A stretch of 64,000 bases of DNA from a bacterium (GTDB lineage: Bacteria; Gemmatimonadota; Gemmatimonadetes; Longimicrobiales; RSA9), in NCBI GenBank assembly GCA_003242735.1, contig QGVH01000012.1, forward strand, positions 1 to 64,000, read 5' to 3'. This document shows, in pieces, positions 43,033 to 51,862 of this stretch. Position numbers and translations under genes: made by a program. The notes under the pieces were generated by a model. The model had not been told where the DNA came from and did no database searches. It was given only the letters and a program-made list of their open reading frames with translations. Numbering within the stretch: the first letter of the stretch is position 1; each line of letters opens with the position of its first letter.

Positions 43033-44220
43033 ATGACGTCGTTACTCCGGCAGGCCGAACGCCTCCAGGACGAGCTGGTCGAACTGCGACGCGACCTGCA
43101 CCGCCACCCGGAGCTCGCGTTCCGCGAGACGCGCACCGCCGAGGCCGCGGCGTCGCGGGTCGCCGCACTGGGCTACAAGGTGCGCCGCGGGGTCGGGATC
43201 ACCGGCGTCGTCGCCGAGCTGGAGAACGGCGACGGCCCGGTCGTCGCGCTGCGAGCGGACATGGACGCGCTGCCGATCCAGGAGGCGAACGAGGTGCCCT
43301 ACCGCTCCACGGTGCCTGGTGTGATGCACGCGTGCGGGCACGACGCCCACGTGGCCTGCCTGGTCGGCGCGGCGCGCCTCCTCGCAGACGCGCACGCGCG
43401 CGGCGAGCTCCCCCCGGGCACTGTCCGGCTGCTCTTCCAGCCGTCGGAAGAGTGCTCGGACGAGGAGAACAAGAGCGGGGCGGCGAGGATGATCGAGGAC
43501 GGCGCCATGGAAGGCGTGGATGCCATCTTCGGCATGCACGTCGGGGCGCACCTGCCGGCGCACAAGCTGTTCGTGCGGGCCGGGCCGCTCATGGCCGGCT
43601 CGGACACGTTCCGCGCCACCATCGAGGGCGTGAGCGCCCACGCGGCGCGTCCCAACGAAGGGATCGACGCCGTCGTCCTCGCCGCGCACGTGATCCTCGC
43701 CTGCCAGAACGCGGTGGCCCGCCGTATCTCGCCCATGGCCAGCGGCGTCCTCACCATCGGCCGGATCGAGGGCGGCGTGGCGGAGAACGTGCTGGCGCAG
43801 CGCGTGGCGCTCGCCGGCACGGTCCGCTACTTCGAGGAGGACGTGAGGGAGACCCTCCACGGCGAGCTGCGCCGTGCGCTGCGGGTCGCGGAGGCGCTGG
43901 GCGGCCGCGCCACGCTGGACCTGCGGCCGGGCTACCCGCCCGTGGTCAACGATGCCCGCATGACGGATCTCGCCGCCGCGGCGTTCGCGGATGCGTTCGG
44001 CGTCGATGCCGTGGCCGAGGCCGAGCCCATGATGGGCGCGGAGGACTTTGCGCTCTACCAGCGCGAGGCGCCCGGCTTCTTCTTCTGGCTGGGCGCGGCG
44101 CTGGAGCCGCCGAGGGAACATCACCACCCCAATTTCGATATCGAAGAGCGCGTGTTGCCGCGCGGGGCGGCCGCCCTCGCGGCGTGCGCGATCCGGGCGC
44201 TCGCGGAGCTCGGCTCCTGA
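43033..44220 (+). CDS. M20D-family amidohydrolase/peptidase
   Basis: The 395-residue zinc enzyme resembles hippurate or N-acyl-amino-acid hydrolases. Visible marks are LRRDLHRHPELAF, RADMDALPIQE, the metal site HACGHDAHV, FQPSEEC with the catalytic Glu pair, the dimerisation domain around GVSAHAARPNEGIDA, and the last metal ligand region MMGAEDFALY. There is no signal peptide. It probably releases amino acids from N-acylated substrates in the cytoplasm. It is 42 bases before a small barrel gene and divergent from murQ. Confidence 0.92.
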   Translation: MTSLLRQAERLQDELVELRRDLHRHPELAFRETRTAEAAASRVAALGYKVRRGVGITGVVAELENGDGPVVALRADMDALPIQEANEVPYRSTVPGVMHACGHDAHVACLVGAARLLADAHARGELPPGTVRLLFQPSEECSDEENKSGAARMIEDGAMEGVDAIFGMHVGAHLPAHKLFVRAGPLMAGSDTFRATIEGVSAHAARPNEGIDAVVLAAHVILACQNAVARRISPMASGVLTIGRIEGGVAENVLAQRVALAGTVRYFEEDVRETLHGELRRALRVAEALGGRATLDLRPGYPPVVNDARMTDLAAAAFADAFGVDAVAEAEPMMGAEDFALYQREAPGFFFWLGAALEPPREHHHPNFDIEERVLPRGAAALAACAIRALAELGS

Positions 44221-44262
44221 GCCCCTCCTTCTCCACTCGCAGTACAGGTGGTAGCAGTACCC

Positions 44263-44868
44263 ATGAAGGCAGTAGTCTACCTCTCGGCGGCGGCGCTCCT
44301 CCTCTCCGCGGTACCGGCGGAGGCGCAGTTCGGCCAACCCCAGCGAGCACCGAAGACGTGGGTCAGCGCCTGGGTCGGCGGTCTCCTCAGCCCCGGCCGT
44401 GTCTACGACCCCGGCAGCAGCTCGATCTGGGCGTTCGGCTCGTCGTTCTCCGGCGGGCTCGGCCTGCACCGCGAGTTCGGGGCGCTGACGCTCGGCGTCG
44501 AAGGCACCTTCGCGCCGGCCCGCTATGAACTCCGCGACCCGGACGCGAACAACGCCGTGACCGACAGCGGCAGCGGGCAGCTCGTCACCGCGATGCTCTC
44601 GGGCCGGCTGCGCACCGGCGGCGGCGGCCCGCTCGGCATGTACCTGACCGGCGGCGCCGGTGCACTCATCTACGGCGTCCCGTCGCTCGATCGTTGGGAC
44701 CCTGACCTGGCGCTCATGACGGGCGCGGGCTTCGAGTACAAGCCGTCGGCCAAGCACACCCTGTTCCTGGAATGGGGCCGCTACTGGACGTTCCATCAGC
44801 GCGAGGGCGTGGAGGACAATTCCTCGAAGATGTCGCAGCTCCGCGGCGGAGTGCGCATCGGGTTCTGA
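44263..44868 (+). CDS. Small outer-membrane beta-barrel protein
   Basis: The 201-residue protein has a signal peptide ending AEAQ near residue 21. It is followed by alternating hydrophobic/polar strands (SAWVGGLLSPGRVYD, FSGGLGLHREFGALTLGVEG, GMYLTGGAGALIYGV) and a C-terminal strand ending RGGVRIGF with terminal Phe, the BAM recognition pattern. It looks like an eight-stranded OmpA/OmpW-sized barrel of unknown function. ATG 44263 follows an AGGTGG ribosome binding site. Its stop overlaps the presumed CTG start of ggt. Confidence 0.75.
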   Translation: MKAVVYLSAAALLLSAVPAEAQFGQPQRAPKTWVSAWVGGLLSPGRVYDPGSSSIWAFGSSFSGGLGLHREFGALTLGVEGTFAPARYELRDPDANNAVTDSGSGQLVTAMLSGRLRTGGGGPLGMYLTGGAGALIYGVPSLDRWDPDLALMTGAGFEYKPSAKHTLFLEWGRYWTFHQREGVEDNSSKMSQLRGGVRIGF

Positions 44869-46631
44869 GGACCACCGCCCTCATCCCACTGCTCGGACTC
44901 GTGGCGGGGCTCGCCGCCTGCGGCGCGCCCCGCCCCGTCGAACAACCGCTCGAATCCGCCCGCGTGGCCGCGGCGCCGCCTGTGCCGTCCACGTGGCGGC
45001 ACACGGGCGACCCAGGCACGGCGCGCGCGCCGCGGGCGATGGTCGTCACCGACGCGCCGCTGGCCACCGCCGTGGGCGTGGACGTGCTCCGGGCCGGCGG
45101 CAACGCGGTGGACGCAGCGGTCGCGACCGCGTTCGCCCTCGCCGTGGTGTACCCGGAGGCGGGCAACATCGGCGGCGGCGGCTTCATGGTGGCGTACTTC
45201 GCGGACGGTCGCACCGCCGCCCTCGACTTCCGCGAACGCGCGCCCCTCGCCGCGACCCGCGACATGTACCTCGACGAGCGCGGCGAGCCCACCGACCGCT
45301 CCATCACCGGCCACCTCGCCGCCGGCGTTCCCGGCGCCGTGGCAGGGCTGTGGGCCGCACACCAGCGCTTCGGCACCAAGCCGTGGCGCGAGCTCCTCGA
45401 GCCCGCCATCCGCCTGGCCCGCGACGGCTTCGCCGTGGATTCGCACTTCGCCGCCGCGATCCGGAACGACTCGGCGCGGCTCGCGCGCTTCCCCGCTTCG
45501 GCGGCGTTGTTCCTGCCCGGCGGGCGCCCGCCGCGGCCCGGCGACACGTGGCGGAACCCCGATCTCGCGGCCGTGCTCGAACGCATCGCCGAGCGAGGCC
45601 CCGCCGGGTTCTACGAGGGCGAGACGGCGGATCTAATCGTGGCCGAAATGCAGCGCGGCGGCGGCATCATCACCCATGAGGACCTGCGCAGCTACGAGCC
45701 GCGCTGGCGCGAGCCCATCGAGTTCCGCTACCGCGGCCGGCGGATCATCTCGATGCCGCCGCCTTCGTCGGGCGGGATCACGCTGGCGCTCATCGCGAAC
45801 ATCCTGGAGAACGACGACCTCGGCCGGCTCGGCTGGAGCACCGCGCCGACGCTGCACCTCGTCGCGGAGGCGATGCGGCGCGCGTTCGCGGACCGCAACC
45901 ACTTCCTCGGCGACCCGGACTTCGTGGAGATCCCGCGCGCGCGGCTGCTCTCGCGCGAGCACGCCGCGGCGTGGCGCGCCACCATCTCGCGCGAGCGGGC
46001 CACGCCATCCAGCGAGATCGTCGCTGGCGCCGTGCCCGTCGAGGAGGGCGCGCACACGACCCATTTCTCCATCGTCGATCCGGAAGGGAACGCCGTCGCG
46101 TTGACGACGACCATCAACGAGCTGTTCGGCTCGGCCGTCACGGTCACCGGCGCCGGCTTCCTGCTGAACGACGAGATGGACGACTTCGCCAGCAAGCCCG
46201 GCGCGCCGAACATGTACGGGCTGGTGCAGGGCGAGGCGAATGCGATCGAGCCGGGCAAGCGGATGCTGTCCGCCATGACGCCCACCATCGTGCTGGACGA
46301 GCAGGACCGGCCGTGGCTCGTCACCGGCGCCCGGGGCGGGCCGCGGATCATCACCGCGGTGTTCCAGGTCCTGTCCAACGTCGTGGACCACGGGCTGGAC
46401 CTCACCGCTGCGGTGACCGCGCCGCGCATCCACCACCAGCACCTGCCGGACGTATTGTTCTACGAGGAAGGCGGTCTCGCGCCGGAGACGGTGCGCGCGC
46501 TGGAGGCGCTGGGTCACACCGTGCAGCCGCGGAGCGGCTACATCGGCAACGCCCCCTCGATCCTCCGTCAAGGCGATGTCTGGGTGGGCGTGCCCGACCC
46601 GCGGGTCGGCGGGAGCGCAGCGGGCTTCTGA
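44865..46631 (+). CDS. ggt: Gamma-glutamyltransferase, lipoprotein form
   Basis: GGT transfers or hydrolyses gamma-glutamyl groups, for example from glutathione. The family body is clear: DVLRAGGNAVDAAVATAFAL, GGGGFMV, GVPGAVAGLW, the autoprocessing threonine in GAHTTHFSIVDPEG, and GARGGPRIITAVFQ. No ATG, GTG or TTG lies close to the signal sequence. The best fit is CTG 44865, overlapping the previous TGA as CTGA and giving a 19-residue lipoprotein signal ending LVAGLAAC. An ATG at 44772 would overlap the barrel gene by 97 bases and put 33 unrelated residues before the signal. The product is 588 residues from CTG. Confidence 0.88.
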   Translation: MRTTALIPLLGLVAGLAACGAPRPVEQPLESARVAAAPPVPSTWRHTGDPGTARAPRAMVVTDAPLATAVGVDVLRAGGNAVDAAVATAFALAVVYPEAGNIGGGGFMVAYFADGRTAALDFRERAPLAATRDMYLDERGEPTDRSITGHLAAGVPGAVAGLWAAHQRFGTKPWRELLEPAIRLARDGFAVDSHFAAAIRNDSARLARFPASAALFLPGGRPPRPGDTWRNPDLAAVLERIAERGPAGFYEGETADLIVAEMQRGGGIITHEDLRSYEPRWREPIEFRYRGRRIISMPPPSSGGITLALIANILENDDLGRLGWSTAPTLHLVAEAMRRAFADRNHFLGDPDFVEIPRARLLSREHAAAWRATISRERATPSSEIVAGAVPVEEGAHTTHFSIVDPEGNAVALTTTINELFGSAVTVTGAGFLLNDEMDDFASKPGAPNMYGLVQGEANAIEPGKRMLSAMTPTIVLDEQDRPWLVTGARGGPRIITAVFQVLSNVVDHGLDLTAAVTAPRIHHQHLPDVLFYEEGGLAPETVRALEALGHTVQPRSGYIGNAPSILRQGDVWVGVPDPRVGGSAAGF

Positions 46632-46639
46632 ACACGACG

Positions 46640-46689
46640 GTGCCCGGGCGGACGGGGACCTGCACCCCCGTCCGCCCGGGCACGTGTTT
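46640..46689. terminator. Strong hairpin terminator after ggt
   Basis: An 18-base perfect stem (46640-46657 with 46666-46683) closes an 8-base loop ACCTGCAC and is followed on the plus strand by GTGTTT. It lies between convergent ggt and the glycine-zipper lipoprotein gene and should end both transcripts. It is the longest perfect hairpin I saw in the window. Confidence 0.8.
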
Positions 46690-46733
46690 CGTGAGAGGAG
46701 CGTGCGTCGCCCCGGATCACCACGCGACGCCGG

Positions 46734-47597
46734 TCACATCACCGTCCGCGTCACCTCGATCGGCGCGTCCAGCCGAATGACCATCCGCGAGCCGGCCGGC
46801 AACACCGCGTCCACATCGGCCGTCCCCATGGCGATGGCGGTGCCGGCGGCAGCGCCCACCGCTGCGCCCTTGAGTGTAGACTCCGTGTTCTTCCCGAGGA
46901 CCTGACCGAGCAGCGCGCCCGCCGCAGCGCCGACCGCGACCTTGGCCGCGGATTCCTTGGCCGTCGTGCGCGTGCGCCGCTCCGGGTTCGCCTCGACCAC
47001 CGTCGCCTGGAGCGGGTAGCTGCGGCCGTTGAAGGAGATGCTCTCGAACGCCAGCTTGATGACGGCCATGTCCCCGACGTGGTCCGACTTGTCCACCGCG
47101 GTCACGCGGCCGCGCACGATCGCGCCCGCAGGGATCAGCACCGTGCCATCCGCGCCCACGATCGGGTCCGCCAGCGTGGCGGTGAACGGGTCGCCCGGCG
47201 CGTTCCGATCCGTCGAGATCGTCTCGTCCAGCCGCACGGCGAACGTCGTTCCTGTCGGCACGGTCAGCGTCTCCATGCGTGGCTGGGGCGCGGGCTCGCT
47301 CCGCGGCGGCGTCGGCTGACTCGGCTGGGGCTGCGGTTGCGTTTGTGGCCGGCGCGGAGTCTGCGCGCGCGGCGCCGGCTGCGGGGCGGGCTGAGGCGCG
47401 GGCTCTTCCACGGTGGTGGCGGCCGTGTCCCCGAAAGTGGCCGAACCGGTGTCACCCCGGAGTGCCAGGTCCAGCTCCCGGCTCAGCTCCTCCTGCTCCA
47501 GAGCCGCGCGCTCGTCCTGACCATCGCCGCACGCGACCGGCGCCAGGCCGACCGGCAGCACGACGAGCAGAGCGATCCATCCTCTCTTCCTGGCCAT
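46734..47597 (-). CDS. Glycine-zipper lipoprotein with Pro-Gln-rich linker
   Basis: The 287-residue protein has a lipoprotein signal (ALLVVLPVGLAPVAC) and a 60-residue linker rich in Pro and Gln with PQPAP repeats. A beta-rich domain follows (TVPTGTTFAVRLDETIST, VLIPAGAIVRGRVTAV). A glycine-zipper segment (AAGALLGQVLGKN, then GAAVGAAAGTAIAMG) precedes a final strand with LPAGSRMVIRLDAPIEV. The overall plan resembles YMGG/SLT-type outer-membrane lipoproteins of unknown role. A strong GAGGAGGGG site precedes ATG 47597. Confidence 0.72.
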   Translation of the reverse strand: MARKRGWIALLVVLPVGLAPVACGDGQDERAALEQEELSRELDLALRGDTGSATFGDTAATTVEEPAPQPAPQPAPRAQTPRRPQTQPQPQPSQPTPPRSEPAPQPRMETLTVPTGTTFAVRLDETISTDRNAPGDPFTATLADPIVGADGTVLIPAGAIVRGRVTAVDKSDHVGDMAVIKLAFESISFNGRSYPLQATVVEANPERRTRTTAKESAAKVAVGAAAGALLGQVLGKNTESTLKGAAVGAAAGTAIAMGTADVDAVLPAGSRMVIRLDAPIEVTRTVM

Positions 47598-47629
47598 CGT
47601 GCCCCTCCTCGGGGAGAGAGATTCCGCGC

Positions 47630-47658
47630 TTGAACGGAACCGCTTTTGTAGGTAAGTT
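47630..47658 (+). promoter_or_regulatory. Candidate promoter for the ABC exporter operon
   Basis: TTGAAC (47630-47635), 17 bases and TAAGTT (47653-47658) point toward the ABC transporter gene, leaving a leader of about 235 bases. The gap 47598-47894 holds nothing else recognisable. The -10 is a weak match. Confidence 0.35.
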
Positions 47659-47894
47659 CGACGCGTACGCCTGCCCTTCCGGCACGCCTTCGTACCCCCA
47701 AGGTGCAACCCGCATGCCAGATCCGGCCCACCGGGGACCGGGGGCGGCCTCGCACCGCGGGGGCGGTTTCGCCCCGCAGCGGGGACGCCGGAGCCGCGAC
47801 ACGCCCGTGTGCGGCGGCGCGGCGCCACCGCTCCGGTGCGAGGCCGGCGGACATCCGCCAAGGGAAGGGTACACGGCTCGCACTGGTTGGTGCC

Positions 47895-49694
47895 ATGAGG
47901 CTGTTGCGCACGCTCCGCCCGTTCCTGCGCCCGTATCGCGGCACGATCCTCCTCGGGCTGTCGCTCGTCGTGGTCGCGAACGCGTTCGCAGCCGTCTCAC
48001 CCCGACTGCTCGGCCTCGCCATCGACGCGATCGGTCGGCCCGGCGCGACGCTCGGCACCGCCTTCGCCTACGGCGGCCTCGTCGTCCTGTTCGCCATCGC
48101 CGCCGGCATCGCACGCTACGGCATGCGGCAGATCCTCAACGGGGTGAGCCGTCGCATCGAGACCGACCTGCGCGACGCCTTCTTCGAGCACCTCCTGCGG
48201 CTGGATGCCGCGTTCTACGCGACCCACCGCACGGGCGACCTGATGAGCCGTGCGACCAACGACACGCAGGCCGTGCGCATGGCCATCGGCCCTGGCGTGA
48301 TGTACCTGGTGAACACGCTGTTCTCCACCGCCTTCGCGCTCACGCTGATGCTGCGCATCAGCCCGCGGCTGACCGCGCTCGCGCTGCTGCCGCTCAGTCT
48401 GCTCCCGCCGGTGGTGATCCTCTTCGGCCGCACCATCCACCGCCGCTTCGCGCGCATCCAGGACCACCTCGGCGTCCTGTCCAACATGGTCCAAGAGAAC
48501 CTGGCCGGCGCGCGCATCGTCCGTGCGTACACGTTGGAAGCGACACAGGAGCGGGAGTTCGACGCGCTGAACGCCGAGTACCTGGCGAAGAACATGGCCC
48601 TCGCGCGCACGTCCGGGTTGTTCCACCCCACCCTGACGCTCCTCACCGGACTGGGCACCGTCGTCGTGGTGTGGGTCGGCGGCAGCGGGGCGATCCGCGG
48701 GGAGATCTCGGCCGGCGAGTTCGTCGCCTTCAGCTTCTATCTCGCCATGCTGACCTGGCCGATGATCGCGCTCGGATGGGTGACCAACCTCTTCGAGCGA
48801 GGCATGGCGGCCCTCGGCCGCATTGACGCGATCATGCGCGCCGAGCCGGCCGTGCGCGCGAGCGCCGAGCCGGTCCGCTTGGACCGGGTGCATGGCGAGA
48901 TCGAATTCCGCGACGTCAGCTTCCGCTACCCGGGCAGCGACCGGGACGTGCTCCAGCACGTCTCCTTCCGTATCCCCGCCGGCAAGACCGCCGCGCTCGT
49001 GGGGCCGACCGGTGCCGGCAAGTCGACCATCGTGGCGCTGTTGACCCGGCAGTACGATCCCACCGCCGGCGAGATCCTGCTGGACGGCGTGCCACTCACG
49101 CGCCTCGATCCGGCGCAGGTCCGTGCGGCCATTGGCGTCGTCCCCCAAGAGCCGTTCGTCTTCTCCGAGACCATCGCGGACAACATCGCGCTCGGTCTCC
49201 CGCCCGGGAGGACGCTGGACGGCCGTCTCGCCGAGGCCCTCAGGGTGTCGCGACTGGACGAAGCGCTCGCCGTCCTGCCGAACGGCCTCGAGACGCGCCT
49301 CGGGGAGCGCGGCGTCAACCTCTCCGGCGGGCAACGTCAGCGGCTGTCGCTCGCCCGCGCGCTCGTGCGCGACCCGCGCATCCTGGTGCTGGACGACGCG
49401 CTGAGCGCCGTGGACACGCAGACGGAGACCGAGATCCTCGCGGGGTTGCGCCGCGTCCTGGAAGGGCGGACGGCCCTCATCATCAGTCACCGGGTGACCG
49501 CGGTCAAAGACGCGGACATCATCCTCGTGCTGGACGGGGGGAGGATCGTGGAACGCGGACGACACGCGGATCTGCTGGATCGCGGCGGTGTCTACGCGAC
49601 GCTGCTGCGGCGTCAGATCCTCACCGAGGACCTCGAGCGCGACGCGCCACTCGCAGCAGCGGCGGCGGGTAACCATTCAGAGGGGCACCCATGA
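47895..49694 (+). CDS. ABC exporter, fused membrane and ATPase domains (MsbA/BmrA type)
   Basis: The 599-residue half-transporter should work as a homodimer in the inner membrane. Six helices span about 15-310, with the coupling segment NGVSRRIETDLRDAFFEHLL typical of type IV exporters. The ATPase has Walker A GPTGAGKS, a Q-loop in VVPQEPFVFSETI, the signature LSGGQRQR, Walker B ILVLDDALS (Asp-Asp-Ala rather than Asp-Glu-Ala) and the H-loop ISHRV. The Asp in place of the catalytic Glu after Walker B is notable. The stop overlaps a receiver-domain gene as ATGA. The substrate is unknown. Confidence 0.9.
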   Translation: MRLLRTLRPFLRPYRGTILLGLSLVVVANAFAAVSPRLLGLAIDAIGRPGATLGTAFAYGGLVVLFAIAAGIARYGMRQILNGVSRRIETDLRDAFFEHLLRLDAAFYATHRTGDLMSRATNDTQAVRMAIGPGVMYLVNTLFSTAFALTLMLRISPRLTALALLPLSLLPPVVILFGRTIHRRFARIQDHLGVLSNMVQENLAGARIVRAYTLEATQEREFDALNAEYLAKNMALARTSGLFHPTLTLLTGLGTVVVVWVGGSGAIRGEISAGEFVAFSFYLAMLTWPMIALGWVTNLFERGMAALGRIDAIMRAEPAVRASAEPVRLDRVHGEIEFRDVSFRYPGSDRDVLQHVSFRIPAGKTAALVGPTGAGKSTIVALLTRQYDPTAGEILLDGVPLTRLDPAQVRAAIGVVPQEPFVFSETIADNIALGLPPGRTLDGRLAEALRVSRLDEALAVLPNGLETRLGERGVNLSGGQRQRLSLARALVRDPRILVLDDALSAVDTQTETEILAGLRRVLEGRTALIISHRVTAVKDADIILVLDGGRIVERGRHADLLDRGGVYATLLRRQILTEDLERDAPLAAAAAGNHSEGHP

Positions 49695-50059
49695 GCGCGC
49701 GCCGGCTGATCCTGATCGTGGAGGACGACCGCTTCCTGCGCCAGGCGTTCCGGATCCTGCTGGAAGACGCGGGCTACCGCGTCCGTGAGGCCGGTACCGG
49801 GAGCGAGGCTCTGGAGGCCGCGGAGGAAGGCCCGGCAGCCGTCGTGCTCGACCTCGGCCTCCCCGACCAGCCGGGGCTCGACGTTTGCCGCGCGCTCCGC
49901 GCGCACCCGGCGACCCGCGATGCGGTGATCGTCGCACTCACGGGACGCGCCGGCGCCGCCGAGCGACGCGCGTGCCTCGAGGCGGGGTGCACGCTCTATT
50001 TCGCCAAACCGATCGAGCCCCGCGAACTGCTCCGACAGCTCGCCGGGTTGCTTCCGTGA
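49691..50059 (+). CDS. Stand-alone response regulator receiver protein
   Basis: The 122-residue protein is a bare CheY-like receiver. The acidic pair is in LILIVEDDRFLRQ, the phosphoacceptor Asp is in VVLDLGLPDQPG, the Thr is in VALTGRAG and the Lys is in YFAKPIEPRELL. There is no output domain, so it must act by protein contact. It is translationally coupled to the ABC exporter before it (ATGA) and to a phosphatase-superfamily membrane protein after it (GTGA), which suggests one shared function. No cognate kinase is adjacent. Confidence 0.9.
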   Translation: MSARRLILIVEDDRFLRQAFRILLEDAGYRVREAGTGSEALEAAEEGPAAVVLDLGLPDQPGLDVCRALRAHPATRDAVIVALTGRAGAAERRACLEAGCTLYFAKPIEPRELLRQLAGLLP

Positions 50060-51849
50060 ACGACGCCGCCACGCTCACCGGTCCGTCCACACTGCACGTC
50101 GAGGCGCCGCGGCCATCGCCTCCGCCAGGCCGACTGCGGCGCCTGCGCCGGGCGCTCTACCGACTGTACTACGGCATCAAGTACCTGCCCTTCGCCGCCG
50201 AGCGGCGCGCCCGGCGCGAGGACACGCGCCGCGGCTTCGTCGTCATCCAGATCGATGCACTGGCCCACGAGGACCTCGTCCGCGCGCTGGAGCGCGGATA
50301 CATGCCGCAGCTCAAACGGATGATCGAACGCGAGGGCTGGACGCTCCGGCGCTATCCTTCCGGCCTGCCCAGCGCGACGCCCGCCGCGCAAGCCGCCATC
50401 TTCCACGGCACCAAGGACCGCATCCCGGCTTTCCGGTTCTACGAGAAAGAGCAGCGACGGATCGTCATCGGCTCGCAGCGGCCGTCCATGCAGCTCATCC
50501 GCGACCGACTGCCGGAGCACGGGATCCTCGACGGCGGCTCGAGCTACGTCAACCTCTTCGACGGCGGCGCCAGCCGCGCCATCTTCACTCTCGCCGCACG
50601 TGAGCCGCAGCCGCTCTTCCAGAACCTCGGCGGCACCCGGCTCCTCCTACTGTTGCTGCTCCACCCCATCCGCGTGCTGCGGATGCTGGTCGCGAGCATC
50701 TGGGAGTACCTGCGCGAAGAACGCGACAGGCTCGTCAGCCAGTTCCGCGGCCGGTACACCTACTACTGGTGGTACCTGCCCTTCCTGCACATCGGCTCCA
50801 ACGTCATCCTGCGCGAGCTCCAGACGCTTGCCGTCATGCTGGACATCTACACGGGCGTGCCGGCGATCTACACGACGTACAACGCGTACGACGAGTTCGC
50901 GCACCATTTCGGCCCGTCGTCGCGTACCGCGCTCAAGAGCCTGCGCGCGCTGGACCGGCGCATCGGCGAGATCCGGAGGGTGCTGCGCCGCCTCCCGGGC
51001 CGGCCATACGACCTGTACATCCTGAGCGACCACGGGCAGACACCGTCCATCCCCTACCGGATCCGGTACGGCGAGACCCTCGGCGACACGGTCATCGCGG
51101 CCGTGCGTCACGGCGTCCACGTCCTCGCCGAGACCGGCGAGTACGCGCCGCCGCGAGAGACGCTCGAATTCCTCATCCGTGAACTGGAAGAAGTGGCGGC
51201 CACGTCGCGCGAGCCGGCGCGCCGGCTCGGGCTACGCCTCGGCCGCTGGCTCCGCCGGCACTACGGCATCTTCCCCCTGATCGCCGAGACGGTCCGCATC
51301 TCCGAATCGGACCACCTCGTCATCACCTACTCCTCTTCCCTGGCACACCTCTACTGGACCGAGCCGGCGAAGCCCCTCGGCTTCGACGAGATCCGCAGCG
51401 ACCCCGAACGCCGCGCGCTCTACTACTTCCTCGTCGCGCACCGCGGGATCGGTCTCGTCATCACCCGCCTGCTCGATGGCGCGCACGTCGAGAACGCGCT
51501 CGGCCGCGCCCTCATCACGCCGGAGGGTCAGGTGGAGGTGCTCAGCGGCAAGGACCCGCTGGGGCCGTATGCGCCCGGTCCCATCGAGCGCAAGGCGATC
51601 GTTCACCTCGCGCAGCTCGAGAACTCGGGGGACCTCATCCTCTTCGGCGCATACGACCCCGAGCAGGATGTCTGCATTTGTTTCGATGACCAGGTGGGTG
51701 CCCACGGCGCGCTGGGCGGCCGGCAGTTCTGGCCCTTCCTCCTGACTCCGCCGGGACTCGTGCCCGACGATCACGTCATCGAGGACCCGCTCGACCTGCA
51801 CCCGCTCTTCCGTAGGTACACGGCCCGAACGGCACGAGACCCCGGCTGA
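50056..51849 (+). CDS. Alkaline-phosphatase-superfamily membrane-associated protein
   Basis: The 597-residue protein has a type I phosphodiesterase/nucleotide pyrophosphatase-like core. A first metal Asp is in VVIQIDALAHEDL, a Ser/Thr nucleophile region is in GLPSATPAAQAAIFHGT, and later metal ligands are in YNAYDEFAHHFGP and LSDHGQTPS. A hydrophobic segment around residues 197-215 (LLLLLLLHPIRVL) suggests membrane association. Phosphate esters or lipid headgroups are plausible substrates. GTG 50056 overlaps the receiver stop as GTGA. It is convergent with speB, with only 13 bases between stops. Confidence 0.78.
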   Translation: MNDAATLTGPSTLHVEAPRPSPPPGRLRRLRRALYRLYYGIKYLPFAAERRARREDTRRGFVVIQIDALAHEDLVRALERGYMPQLKRMIEREGWTLRRYPSGLPSATPAAQAAIFHGTKDRIPAFRFYEKEQRRIVIGSQRPSMQLIRDRLPEHGILDGGSSYVNLFDGGASRAIFTLAAREPQPLFQNLGGTRLLLLLLLHPIRVLRMLVASIWEYLREERDRLVSQFRGRYTYYWWYLPFLHIGSNVILRELQTLAVMLDIYTGVPAIYTTYNAYDEFAHHFGPSSRTALKSLRALDRRIGEIRRVLRRLPGRPYDLYILSDHGQTPSIPYRIRYGETLGDTVIAAVRHGVHVLAETGEYAPPRETLEFLIRELEEVAATSREPARRLGLRLGRWLRRHYGIFPLIAETVRISESDHLVITYSSSLAHLYWTEPAKPLGFDEIRSDPERRALYYFLVAHRGIGLVITRLLDGAHVENALGRALITPEGQVEVLSGKDPLGPYAPGPIERKAIVHLAQLENSGDLILFGAYDPEQDVCICFDDQVGAHGALGGRQFWPFLLTPPGLVPDDHVIEDPLDLHPLFRRYTARTARDPG

Positions 51850-51862
51850 CGTCGGGCCAGCT

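Noticed and set aside
47703..47894. Extension of the ABC exporter upstream of ATG 47895
   Set aside because: The open frame continues but the residues are Arg/Gly/Ala-rich without similarity, and exporters of this type begin just before the first helix.
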